From the NCBI GenBank assembly GCA_016714605.1, contig JADKDL010000009.1:62001-126000 (forward strand): a stretch of DNA of 64,000 bases, written 5' to 3'. The position numbers were made by a program, and so were the translations under genes. The stretch comes from Bacteroidales bacterium. GTDB taxonomy: Bacteria; Bacteroidota; Bacteroidia; Bacteroidales; UBA1715. Below are positions 50,755 to 59,267 of this stretch, one piece after another (position 1 is the stretch's first letter; the number at the start of each line of letters is the position of its first letter). A model generated the notes under the pieces. It was given only the letters and a program-made list of their open reading frames with translations. It was not told the DNA's origin and searched no databases.

Positions 50755-52665
50755 TTATTCTTTTAAGTTTATTCCTTTTTGAAATCCAGCAATTCTAATC
50801 AAATTAACAAATTCATTTCTATAACCTTCTTTATCTTGTCCTTTGGCATTAAGTGCCAGTTCTAATGCCGACTCAAAAGAAGCTGTTCCTTTATGTTGTG
50901 AATCTCTCAACAACATTCCAAACTCAGCTACTGCCGCAGAAAATCTGAAATTATTAGAAGTATTTTCTAATTGTGTCAATTCATTTTTTACAGATTGTTC
51001 TATAAGTAAACTTACCTTTTCAGTTGGTTCTTTATATCTCAATTTCATAGTTATAAGATCATTGCTTTGTGTAGCTTCTGCGGTAAGGGCACTTGTTTGA
51101 TATTTTAATCCTTTTACACTATCTTTTTTATTTACAGGAATAATCTCATAAAGAGCAGTCACGGTATGACCTGCACCCATTTCGCCAGCATCTTTTTTGT
51201 CGTTGTCAAAATCTTCGGTATTTAGTAATCTGTTTTCATACCCTATCAGTCTATATTTAGACACAAAGTAAGGATTAAATTCTAACTGAAATTTTACATC
51301 TTTTGCTATGGTAAACAGTGTTCCTCCAAATTCGTTTACAAGCACTTTTTTTGCTTCCATCAAATTGTCAATATATGAATAGTTACCGTTTCCTTTATCT
51401 GCAATAATTTCCATTTTATCATCTTGGTAATCACCCATACCAAAACCAAGCACCGATATTGCAATACCTTTTTCTCGTTCGGTTTCTATCAATCTTTCCA
51501 TTTCGGCATTACTAGAAGCACCAACATTAAAATCGCCATCGGTAGCAAGAATGATTCTATTATTTCCACCCTTAATGAAGTTTTCCTCTGCTACTTTGTA
51601 TGCCAACATGAGTCCTGCGCCACCAGCAGTAGATCCGCCTGCCTGCAATACATCTAGACTGTTTATAATAGCTTCTTTATTATCGCAAGAGGTTGAAGGG
51701 AGTACCAAACCGGAACTTCCGGCATAAACAACTATTGCAACCCTGTCTATAGGTCTTAATTGTTTTACTAATAATGTTAATGATGATTTAAGTAATGGTA
51801 GTTTTTCCGTTGAATTCATTGAGCCGGAAACATCTAATAAAAAGACAATATTTGAAGCAGGTAATTTATCAATATCAATATTTTTTCCTTGTAAACCAAC
51901 GTGTAACAGATAGTGAGAAGGATTCCATGGGCAAACCGACAACTCTGTATTAATAGAAAACGGTTTTTCACCCTCCGGTTGTGGATAGTCATAATTAAAA
52001 TAGTTGATCATCTCTTCTATTCTTACTGCATCTACAGGAGGTAAGCCGCCATTGGTAATATACCTTCTTACATTGCTGTATGCAGCCTTGTCAACATCTA
52101 TAGAGAAGGTGGATAATGGATTAGAGTGAACTTCAGAGAAGCCATTTTCATGAATTGGGGTGTAGCCTTCGGTATTTGACGGTTCCTGTTGCTCTCTTAT
52201 ATTTGAATTTACCTGGACTCCCGCTGCTTTCCCTTGTAATGCCTGATCTACGCCTAAAACAGAATGAGGGTTTATATATCCCAAATTACATGAAGATATT
52301 GATGAGGTAACATCTTCTTTTTTAATTACACCATAACCTATTTTTACAATTTGATCAAGTTCCTTAACATCTTCTTTTAAGATAACATTGATTTTTTTCT
52401 GATTTCCTATTTTAATTTTTTGATATAAATAACCTATATAAGAAAACACTAATTCAGAAGCTTCACTTTCTACATTTATTGAATAGTTTCCATCAAAGTC
52501 TGATGTAGTTCCATTTGTTGTCCCTACCTCAGTAATACATGCTCCAATTAATGGATCACCAGTTGTGCCATCGATAACAGTACCTGTAATAATAATTGCA
52601 TTACAATGAAAAGCACTCATGAGTAATGCTGTTAAAACCGAAATAAATAATACTTTTGTTTTCAT
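50755..52665 (-). CDS. VWA/YfbK-type protein with CarboxypepD_reg and SusC-plug-like segment
   Basis: 636 residues. A signal peptide (about 1-23) is followed by a CarboxypepD_reg-like beta-domain (~26-98, DPLIGACITEVGTTNGTTSD). A segment like the N-terminal plug of SusC-type TonB receptors comes next (~105-155, KIGYGVIKKEDVTSSISS, DQALQGKAAGVQV), then the YfbK N-terminal domain (~180-265, STFSIDVDKAAYSNVRRY). The von Willebrand A domain (~270-445) has an intact MIDAS, D278-S280-S282 in LLDVSGSMNS, TDGDFN further on. A YfbK C-terminal domain (~460-630, FGMLLRDSQHKG) ends it. No beta-barrel follows the plug-like part, so it is not a receptor. It is transcribed away from the sigma/anti-sigma pair; the anti-sigma carries the same plug-like segment. 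Confidence 0.85.
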   Translation of the reverse strand: MKTKVLFISVLTALLMSAFHCNAIIITGTVIDGTTGDPLIGACITEVGTTNGTTSDFDGNYSINVESEASELVFSYIGYLYQKIKIGNQKKINVILKEDVKELDQIVKIGYGVIKKEDVTSSISSCNLGYINPHSVLGVDQALQGKAAGVQVNSNIREQQEPSNTEGYTPIHENGFSEVHSNPLSTFSIDVDKAAYSNVRRYITNGGLPPVDAVRIEEMINYFNYDYPQPEGEKPFSINTELSVCPWNPSHYLLHVGLQGKNIDIDKLPASNIVFLLDVSGSMNSTEKLPLLKSSLTLLVKQLRPIDRVAIVVYAGSSGLVLPSTSCDNKEAIINSLDVLQAGGSTAGGAGLMLAYKVAEENFIKGGNNRIILATDGDFNVGASSNAEMERLIETEREKGIAISVLGFGMGDYQDDKMEIIADKGNGNYSYIDNLMEAKKVLVNEFGGTLFTIAKDVKFQLEFNPYFVSKYRLIGYENRLLNTEDFDNDKKDAGEMGAGHTVTALYEIIPVNKKDSVKGLKYQTSALTAEATQSNDLITMKLRYKEPTEKVSLLIEQSVKNELTQLENTSNNFRFSAAVAEFGMLLRDSQHKGTASFESALELALNAKGQDKEGYRNEFVNLIRIAGFQKGINLKE

Positions 52666-52845
52666 AATGTGTTTTTTTAGAATTAATAATTAATTTTACT
52701 ACAGTATGCAGGGGTATTATTAATTCCATAAAAAAAAATAATCTTTTTTCATGTTTTTTTTCAAACAGCAGAATATCTACTGTTTACAAGATGTATTATT
52801 TTAATAAAAAATTATCTTTTGCAATTAAAAGAACAAACATTAATA
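52666..52845. other. Divergent region between the VWA gene and the sigma gene
   Basis: About 180 AT-rich bases that should contain both promoters. Given the shared plug-like segment on both sides, common control by the ECF sigma is plausible, but I see no repeated promoter motif. Confidence 0.4.
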
Positions 52846-53380
52846 AAATTATCTTCAAACAAAGAATCTTGAAGTTCTTGGTCTCATATATAAGCCATAT
52901 ATGCACTTGGTGTATGGTGTCTGTTTGAAGTATTTAAAAAATCGCTCAGATGCTCAGGATGCAGTTATCGAAATATTTGAGAAATTATCTGTCGATATTG
53001 ACAAATTTGATATTGATAAAGAATTCAGAACATGGTTATATGTTGTAACCAAAAATTTCTGTCTTATGAAGCTCAGGCACGATGGGAGTGTAAACAGAGC
53101 TTTCGAAAAAACATCACTAAATTTTATGGAAAATGATACGTTTGTGCATCCTATAGATGAAATTGAAGAAGATAGCATGAATTTATCTCCAATTTTAGCT
53201 GAATGTTTGAAAAGATTAAAAGAACAACAACGTCTTTCTATTGAACTTTTCTATTACAAGAAAATGTGTTACAAAGAAATAGCTACACAACTAACGTTAA
53301 GCGAGAAACAAATAAAGACCGATATTCAAAATGGAAAACGAAACTTAAAAATATGTATTGAAGAATCTAGTAAGTCATGA
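52846..53380 (+). CDS. ECF RNA polymerase sigma factor
   Basis: The clear ATG is at 52901 (MHLVYGVCLKYLKNRSDAQD). The same frame is open back to 52846 and reads NYLQTKNLEVLGLIYKPYMH, which is the expected family N-terminus, but no start codon exists there. The true start is probably upstream, behind an indel near the TAA at 52843-52845. Region 2 (VYGVCLKYLKN, DAVIEIFEKL, FRTWLYVVTKNFCLMKLR) and region 4 (LKEQQRLSIELFYYKKMCYKEIATQLTLSEKQIKTDIQNGKRNLKI) are intact. The stop overlaps the anti-sigma ATG by four bases (ATGA). It likely controls the neighbouring genes, including the divergent VWA gene. Confidence 0.83.
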
Positions 53381-54768
53381 ATCAATATATAGCTAACATA
53401 GAAAATATTTTCCGTTATTTGAAAAATCTACTTTCAAATAAGGAGCGTCATGCTTTGAGAAAGAAATAAATAAAGATCCATTTCTTAGCGATGCTTTAGA
53501 TGGCTTTTCAAAAATAGCAACAGATGAACTTCACTCCGATCTTGAACTATTACAAAAACAACTTGATTTAAATATCAGCAAAAAAAGGAGAAGAGCTTTT
53601 GTTCCTTATTTAAAAATAGCTGCAGGTATACTTTTTGATTATAGGTATTTCCACATTTATTATTCTTCAAGTTGATTCTCATGTTACAAATGATGAATTT
53701 GCTGATAATAAAATCAATAATGACACAATAGAAAAATCTGTTGACACTACTACTCAAAAGGCAACTATTGAAGAACAAATAAAAAAACATACCACCCAAG
53801 AAACAAAAAACCTCAAAACAGGTCAAAATACAGAGTATACTCTGAGCAAAGAAAACAAGCTTGCAGCTGAAACTACAGTAAATTTAGATTCAATTAAAAA
53901 AGCTGTAATAAATATTGATACTTTTAAAACAATATTACCGACAAATGAAAATTTTCAATTTGTAAAGATTGATAAGTCAAAAAACAAAACAGACATTATA
54001 GTAACCGGACAAATTTTTGATGGTACAAACAAAGAACCTTTAATTGGAGCAAATGTAGTAGAGAAAGGTACTACAAATGGGACAACAACAGATTTTGATG
54101 GTGAATTCAGTTTACAAGTAAGGAATGACTCAGCAAAACTAGTAATTTCATATATCGGATATTCTCCTCAAATTGTAGCTATTGACAACGATAAATCAAT
54201 CAGTGTTACTCTCTCCGAAGACTATCGTGAACTTGATGCAGTTGTAAAGATTGGATATGGAATTGTAAAAAAAGAAGATGTAACATCTTCAATTTCTTCG
54301 TTGTCCGATAAAAACATAGATTCTAGACCAGTACTTGGTATAGATCAAGCACTTCAAGGGAAAGCAGCAGGTGTACAAGTAAAATCAAATAAAAGCAAAA
54401 AAGATACACTTGAACTTGCAAAAAGAATTAATGAAATGGCAGAAGTTAAAAATAATATTTGTCATGTTACCATTTCATACGTAACTCAATACTCTAAACA
54501 TACAGAACCGGTAAATGGGAAAGAAAAACTAGCTTCATTTATTGCCCAAAATAAGAAGATTAAAATGAAGGATCCTATTAACATAGAAATTTGCATGACA
54601 ATTGAAGATGGTTCATTTTCAAACATATCGTGTTTAGAAAAACAGAATGAAAATTATTACAATGAGACACTCAGACTCATAAAAGAATATGGTAATTGGA
54701 ATCCAGCTATTCACGAAGGAAAGAAGATAAAAGAGGAAGTTATTATCATAATTACTTTCGAAAAATAG
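53377..54768 (+). pseudogene. TonB-like transmembrane anti-sigma with CarboxypepD_reg and plug-like segment, two frameshifts
   Basis: ATG at 53377 opens MNQYIANIENIFRYLKNLLS. Near 53455 the frame shifts (a lost T) and resumes EKEINKDPFLSDALDGF, the family's anti-sigma N-terminus. Near 53634 a run of five T gives the second shift. A membrane helix (LLIIGISTFIILQV) is followed by a linker, a CarboxypepD_reg-like domain (PLIGANVVEKGTTNGTTTDF), a plug-like segment (KIGYGIVKKEDVTSSISS, DQALQGKAAGVQV), and a C-terminal TonB-type domain (LIKEYGNWNPAIHEGKK). By hand alignment the plug-like segment matches the VWA protein at about 35 of 48 positions. The product would bind the sigma factor inside and sense something in the periplasm. 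Confidence 0.75.
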
Positions 54769-54803
54769 AAAGCTCAAATCTAATAATATAAGCTGACTAT
54801 AAC

Positions 54804-54968
54804 TTAAAACAGGCCAGAGGCCTTGAATACTTCGACGAAGCGAGGACGCTTCGCCAAACGGGCTGCAAGGATTATTTAGTAAAACTTCAGTAAAGACACT
54901 GAGGTTGGCAAAGTTGCTGATGTTCTTGAAATAGAACAATATGAATTGCCTCCTGCTTTAGCTGGAGG
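54804..54968 (-). repeat. Composite dispersed repeat, inverted
   Basis: On the plus strand: ACAGGCCAGAGGCCTTGAAT and ACTTCGACGAAGCGAGGACG form the inverted REP-like element (54806-54862, followed by GCCAAACGGGCTGCAAGGAT). ACACTGAGGTTGGCAAAGTT and GCTGATGTTCTTGAAATAGA come next (54896-54935), then AATTGCCTCCTGCTTTAGCT (54943-54962). Each part has partners at 12.9, 14.5, 18.3-18.5, 33.9 and 50.4 kb in different orders. Confidence 0.75.
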
Positions 54969-55015
54969 GCATAGATAAAATTAAATTCATTTTTAGCAAA
55001 AGAAGCCTCAAACTC

Positions 55016-55420
55016 CTATGTCCACAATGAAGTGATAAACATTGGGGTTTTCTCTTCGCCTTTCTCAAAACCAAGGTTTTTATAAAAGGGAGTTTCTTTA
55101 TCATAAGCAATCAAAACTATTCGTAAATAGTCTTTGTATTTGGTCTTTACATAGCTAACTAGATTTTTGCCAATACCTTTTCCTTGAAATTCAGGATTTA
55201 TTAAAAGATAATGAATGTAGGCGGTCATAATACCGTCGTCTAAAACATTAATAAGACCTACTAGTCTGTTTTCATGCCATGCGGTATAAACCGTTGACGA
55301 GTTTTGCATAGCAATAACCAATTTTTCGGGGAAATGACCCGACGACCATTCTACCGAGAGGAATAGGTCTTGTAAATGGGTTGGATTTAAATCTTTTATT
55401 TCTTTATAATTGATATTCAT
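55016..55420 (-). CDS. GNAT family N-acetyltransferase
   Basis: ATG at 55420 (MNINYKEIKDLNPTHL) is preferred over the longer frame from 55528, whose extra 36 residues do not look like this family. The 134-residue product has the GNAT core: WSSGHFPEKL, VYTAWHENRLVGLINVLDDG, AYIHYLLINPEFQGKGIG with the acetyl-CoA binding R/Q-x-x-G-x-G/A motif, then FYKNLGFEKGEEKTPMF. Acceptor unknown. Downstream of the PIN pair on the same strand but separated by 76 bases. Confidence 0.82.
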   Translation of the reverse strand: MNINYKEIKDLNPTHLQDLFLSVEWSSGHFPEKLVIAMQNSSTVYTAWHENRLVGLINVLDDGIMTAYIHYLLINPEFQGKGIGKNLVSYVKTKYKDYLRIVLIAYDKETPFYKNLGFEKGEEKTPMFITSLWT

Positions 55421-55496
55421 TGCTATAAAAATGTATCTATTGTTGAATGTTTTTCTTATAGAGAATTTATAAATATTGCATGGATTTTTCCATCTT

Positions 55497-55913
55497 TCAC
55501 TTAGGTTCAAATAAATCCCAATACTCACGTGGTGTTAATATCCTTGTATATTCAAATTCAGTTATTTGGAAATCAAGTATATTTCCTGTGACTAAATAAT
55601 CAGCGGAACTTACTGCCGCTAATTCTAAAATTTGTTGTCACTTGTATCAGATAAAATTTCAATTTTTCTGTTCGTTTTGTAAAATGTCGATATTTCACGG
55701 CCTATTTAATACAATATCTGCTTTTGATTTGAAATTTGAATATCTGGTAAATTTTTCTCTGTTTAAAACATCTATATACTCTGCAAATACTTCATCAGAA
55801 AGACAGGTTTTGACTTTTTGGGTAAGTACTAATTCATATAAAATCCTTGTGGGAATAGAATTTGAAATCAGAGCTAACACAATAATATTTGTATCAATAA
55901 TTAGTTTTTGCAT
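55497..55913 (-). pseudogene. PIN-domain toxin of a type II toxin-antitoxin pair, two frameshifts
   Basis: ATG at 55913 opens MQKLIIDTNIIVLALISNSI, with the first PIN Asp in IIDTNI, and continues (CLSDEVFAEYIDVL) to about 55705, where it changes frame. The next stretch reads ISTFYKTNRKIEILSDTSDN, and a further shift near 55640 leads to LELAAVSSADYLVTGN with the second acidic residue, LDFQITEFE, and LTPREYWDLFEPK. The full length would be 139 residues, normal for the family, which cuts RNA. The start overlaps the antitoxin stop by about 20 bases, as in coupled pairs. Confidence 0.75.
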
Positions 55914-56121
55914 CTCTTACAGCCTTAATTTCAGCATTAATTTCGTCCATTCCCATTTCTGACAATCCATTTTGCTTCGCTATTTCATTACATTCTATTA
56001 GTGCTTTTTTTGCATACTCTTTACTGATTATATCTACCAAATCTGTAAATTTAATTTCCTTATTTCCAAAATTGTATTTCTGAAAATCGGTATCACTTAT
56101 TTTTATCTGTAATGTTTGCAT
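55894..56121 (-). CDS. Antitoxin partner of the PIN toxin
   Basis: 75 residues beginning MQTLQIKISDTDFQKYNFGN. The N-terminal half has a beta-strand/helix pattern (FTDLVDIISKEYAKKAL), and an acidic C-terminal helix (GLSEMGMDEINAEIKAVRDA) would bind and block the toxin. Antitoxins upstream of PIN toxins with this overlap are typical. Such antitoxins usually bind and repress their own promoter, likely in the 56122-56242 gap. Confidence 0.72.
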   Translation of the reverse strand: MQTLQIKISDTDFQKYNFGNKEIKFTDLVDIISKEYAKKALIECNEIAKQNGLSEMGMDEINAEIKAVRDAKTNY

Positions 56122-56242
56122 GATTTTCTAATTTTAAATTTCTTTCAAAAACGCTATAATACTTTAATTCTTTCATAAAACCTAAGCATATAGCTTTTTT
56201 GCTGACAGAAAAAATGACTTAGTTACTCTTCTGCACAGTTAT

Positions 56243-56686
56243 TCAGACTGTTTTATCCAACACAGCTTTCAGAGTTTCACTATCATTAGTACCTATTTGA
56301 ATAATCTCATTTTCTGTTAATTTTAGTTCTATTGCAATACTTTTACCGGTATTATATAATACACCGTTAGTAATTTTCTTAATTCCATATCCATGATATA
56401 TATTAATTCCTATCGAACTTATTGATTCAATTCTTGATATTTCTATTTGTTTTGAGAACAAACCAAATCCATATTTTATTTTCACATGCTCGTCTGTAAC
56501 AATTACGGTAATTACATAAAACATCAAAACAAGCAGCAATAATATTGCTAAAATAACTAACGTAAGTGAGTTAACTTGATTTGGCTCCCCTGAATTATTC
56601 ATAGAAGCAAATGCAATAAATACGGTTACAATTATTTGCAATCCAACAATAGCCCATGCTATCTGAGTTTTTTTATATCTTACCAT
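56243..56686 (-). CDS. Membrane protein with PH-like (bPH) domain
   Basis: 147 residues. Two helices (about 8-28 and 42-63, LVILAILLLLVLMFYVITVI) anchor a cytosolic-looking beta-domain: IVTDEHVKIKYGFGLFSKQI, SRIESISSIGINIYHGYGI, IAIELKLTENEIIQIGT. The pattern fits small bacterial PH-domain proteins, which are of unknown function. An own start is preceded by the terminator of the lectin gene. Confidence 0.65.
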   Translation of the reverse strand: MVRYKKTQIAWAIVGLQIIVTVFIAFASMNNSGEPNQVNSLTLVILAILLLLVLMFYVITVIVTDEHVKIKYGFGLFSKQIEISRIESISSIGINIYHGYGIKKITNGVLYNTGKSIAIELKLTENEIIQIGTNDSETLKAVLDKTV

Positions 56687-56700
56687 TTCAATTTGATTTT

Positions 56701-56741
56701 AAATGAGGTATTTCAATCGTTTTTTTTGAAATACCTCATTT
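56701..56741 (-). terminator. Long perfect hairpin after the lectin gene
   Basis: A 16-bp perfect stem (56701-56716 with 56726-56741, AAATGAGGTATTTCAA and its complement) with a nine-base loop lies just after the leftward lectin gene. The tract after it on the minus strand (TTAAAATC) is T-poor, so termination is likely but not certain. Confidence 0.7.
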
Positions 56742-56751
56742 ACAGCATTGT

Positions 56752-57627
56752 TTATTCTTTTGTGAATTTTATACTCGTAGCGTTTTTAGCTTCTATTTTC
56801 AGTAAATAAACGCCTTTGGTTAATTCAGCAATATCAATTTCATTAACAACTTTAAAAGCATCTTTAACCATCAATTTTCCTGTTAAGTCTAAGATTTCAT
56901 AACTGCTTCCAATAGAAATATTTTGAGCTTCAATAAATAATTTATCGAATGATGGGTTTGGAAATATTTTAAATTCATTTTGACTATTTCCCTCATCAAT
57001 TCCTACACCTGTGTTTTTTTCAATGATGAAGTATAACAGACTTGAACCAATTATGTCGTTCCATTCACCGGCAATTCCCAATGATGTAGTTCCAGAAGGC
57101 CAGCCTGCCAAGCCGATTGCTGCATAATGCTGTCCTGAACCATAATTATCTGGCTCCATAGCAGCTCCGTTACTTTTTCCGCCCCAATTGTTAAAAAGCT
57201 CATTTACAGAAACGCCATTGCCAGTACCACCAGCACCTTGACCAGTCCAGAAATGAGTTCCATTAGCATCATTATTACCATTCCATAACCAAGTACCTTC
57301 AGTAGTTTGGTCTGTGGCTCCTATCCACACATACGCTATATCGCCACCATTTTCTATACTTGTGTAAGTAGTATTCACTCCGGCTCTAACAAGTGCATCA
57401 TTAATAGCAGTTTGTTCGTTCATGTCATTTATCTCAACCAAATAACCATTTCTTTCTACAGCACAAGCAGATGCATCATTCCAAGTTTTCATTTCTTTTA
57501 TCACTTCATAATTCTTTTCGTTATAAATAAAACTATAAATGTTTGAAGGGTTTGCGCATTGTGAATAAAGTTCAGCCTTACCAAAAAGAAGACTTAATAA
57601 TACAATAATTGAAAGTTTTGTTTTCAT
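56752..57627 (-). CDS. Secreted C-type lectin-like protein with T9SS domain
   Basis: 291 residues with a signal peptide (ELYSQ end). The C-type lectin-like domain spans ~30-205: WNDASACAVERNGYLVEI, AYVWIGATDQTTEGTWLWNG, EPDNYGSG, GIAGEWNDI and LLYFIIE, with Cys residues at 24 and 54. The EPD/WND motifs match the ligand-binding loop of calcium-dependent lectins, although the residues vary (EPD rather than EPN). A T9SS type A end (EFKIFPNPSFDKLFIEA, LTKGVYLLKIEA) follows. It is probably displayed at the surface and binds glycans. Confidence 0.83.
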   Translation of the reverse strand: MKTKLSIIVLLSLLFGKAELYSQCANPSNIYSFIYNEKNYEVIKEMKTWNDASACAVERNGYLVEINDMNEQTAINDALVRAGVNTTYTSIENGGDIAYVWIGATDQTTEGTWLWNGNNDANGTHFWTGQGAGGTGNGVSVNELFNNWGGKSNGAAMEPDNYGSGQHYAAIGLAGWPSGTTSLGIAGEWNDIIGSSLLYFIIEKNTGVGIDEGNSQNEFKIFPNPSFDKLFIEAQNISIGSSYEILDLTGKLMVKDAFKVVNEIDIAELTKGVYLLKIEAKNATSIKFTKE

Positions 57628-57821
57628 GTGTTTGTTTTTTATTGTTTCTATTTGTTTTAATTACTAGCTAGTACATTCATGAAATAATTATTCAATAGAA
57701 GTGAACACCTTACTTACAAGAATGTGTCTTAATAGTTATTAATTTTGAATTCACTATATCAAAATCAAAAATATGCAATTTAAAACAAATGATGTTATAA
57801 TTTTGAAATAATTTATAAATC

Positions 57822-58475
57822 TCAAAAATTTATACCAATAAATATATTTGGTTCAAAAAGAAAATAGTTGTTCCATTTACTTTCTTTTTCTTCAAACCCC
57901 TGCGGCCCTTTTGTATCTATATGCCAAAAATTGCAATGAATCTGTGGTTCTAAAAACAATCTTTTCTTAAACATAGGTATATGATAGCCAACATGATAGG
58001 TAACATAGAGTTTAAACCCATCTATTAGTTTTTTATTATTCTCATCAAAATAGCTCTTCCAAAGTGGCAATATTTCAGCTTGAGCAAATAAGCCTTTCCA
58101 AATCAACCGTTGATAAGTAAAACCTATACCTCTTTCTTTAAGTCTTCCCGGATAGAATTCACTTTTGTTCATCAAGAGAGGATCCCACATGGGTATGCCC
58201 ATTGGTTCAAAAAGCTTCCACGATGCTATCTTTATGGCAATTTTATTTTTAGAGTCAATATTATATCCAATATGAAATTCCCACATGTGAATGTTTTTTT
58301 CCTCCGATTCAAAATTACCAAAAGTAAGCCAAGTGGTACTAAATGAGAATTTACGAAAAGGTATTGAGTCATTGTCAATACCTTTTCTACTTTCTTTTTC
58401 TTGAATATTCTGACTAATTGCTGTTGAAAATACTATAGTCAAAAAAAGCGTTGTTGCAAAATTTCTAATTTTCAT
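57822..58475 (-). CDS. Putative outer-membrane protein under Crp/Fnr-type control
   Basis: 217 residues with a signal peptide (STAISQ end) and alternating strands (KFSFSTTWLTFG, HMWEFHIGYNI, KLYVTYHVGYHIPMF, RLFLEPQIHCNFW, FEPNIFIGINF), ending in Phe. A small barrel or barrel-associated protein; family not recognised. Its start is 109 bases past the end of the upstream, same-strand Crp/Fnr gene. The region between has a palindrome like the one upstream of the YgaP-like gene. Confidence 0.62.
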   Translation of the reverse strand: MKIRNFATTLFLTIVFSTAISQNIQEKESRKGIDNDSIPFRKFSFSTTWLTFGNFESEEKNIHMWEFHIGYNIDSKNKIAIKIASWKLFEPMGIPMWDPLLMNKSEFYPGRLKERGIGFTYQRLIWKGLFAQAEILPLWKSYFDENNKKLIDGFKLYVTYHVGYHIPMFKKRLFLEPQIHCNFWHIDTKGPQGFEEKESKWNNYFLFEPNIFIGINF

Positions 58476-58558
58476 AGCTCTGTATTTTTAAAATTAAACA
58501 ATAATTTTTTATGTAAAAATACAGAGCTATAGTTCCTTAAAACGTTGACTATAGTTAA
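58474..58558 (-). promoter_or_regulatory. Promoter region with Crp/Fnr-like palindrome and 17-bp inverted repeat
   Basis: TTGACTATAGTTAA (58545-58558) is centred 34 bases upstream of TATTTTTA (minus strand of 58514-58521), a near TAnnTTTG box. A perfect 17-bp inverted repeat (58474-58490 with 58514-58530, ATAGCTCTGTATTTTTA and its complement) has one arm over the -7-like box and the other over the start codon of the outer-membrane gene. Confidence 0.5.
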
Positions 58559-58583
58559 GAAATGAAACTATAATGAAACAGTA

Positions 58584-59162
58584 CTATTTTTGTTTATTTA
58601 ATAATCTTTTGCGAATGCGGCTTAACGATTCAGGTTTAATACCCAAATAACTAGCTATTTGATGTTGAGGAACTCTTTGCATTAAATCAGGTCGGTCTTT
58701 AAGCAAGTTCAAGTATCTTTCTTCGGGCGAGGCTATTTTATATTCAGCTAAGGTATCTTGGTATTTACTCATCATTACATCTCCCAAAATACGAGCTAGA
58801 GATTCCAGTTGTGGAAACCTATGATACATCTCGGCCTCCAATTCAGGAGAACCGACACTCGCAACGGTATCTTCAACACATTCTAAATAATGCTCAGAGG
58901 GCTTATTCTTACCATAACTTGATGAAATAACGACTTGTTCTTCTGTATAGAAATCGGTAGTTTTCTCATCGCCATCTTTATTATAGTAGCATCTTACACA
59001 ACCCTTTAAAATAAAATAACATTCATTTGAGAGATCACCTTCACTAAGCAATACCGTACCCTTTGAGAAATTTTTTATGAAACCACTCTCTTTTATTGCT
59101 AGTAACAGTTCATCGGTAATGGTTATGTATTTGGAAAGATAATTTATCAATATTTCTTCCAT
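58584..59162 (-). CDS. Crp/Fnr family transcriptional regulator
   Basis: 192 residues: a cyclic-nucleotide-binding type beta-roll (~20-120, FIKNFSKGTVLLSEGDLSNE, YFILKGCVRCYY, TTDFYTEEQVVI) and a C-terminal winged helix (~145-190, ASPEERYLNLLKDRPDLM, VPQHQIASYLGIKPESLSRI). The N-terminal lacks the Cys cluster of Fnr, so it is not an iron-sulfur sensor; the ligand is unknown. It may act on the palindromes at 2705-2718 and 58545-58558. It is divergent from the ThuA gene. Confidence 0.85.
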   Translation of the reverse strand: MEEILINYLSKYITITDELLLAIKESGFIKNFSKGTVLLSEGDLSNECYFILKGCVRCYYNKDGDEKTTDFYTEEQVVISSSYGKNKPSEHYLECVEDTVASVGSPELEAEMYHRFPQLESLARILGDVMMSKYQDTLAEYKIASPEERYLNLLKDRPDLMQRVPQHQIASYLGIKPESLSRIRKRLLNKQK

Positions 59163-59267
59163 AGTTTATTCCTAGTATTCTAATTTAATTTTTAAATCTA
59201 ATTAACACGTTAAATTAATAATAAAAAATCTTGTAATTTGCCTAAAATAAAATAAGTTGTTCATAAT

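Noticed and set aside
55642..55962. Plus-strand open frame over the PIN toxin
   Set aside because: It is antisense to the toxin, whose conserved motifs (IIDTNI, AADYLVTGN-like, LTPREYW) are clear on the minus strand.
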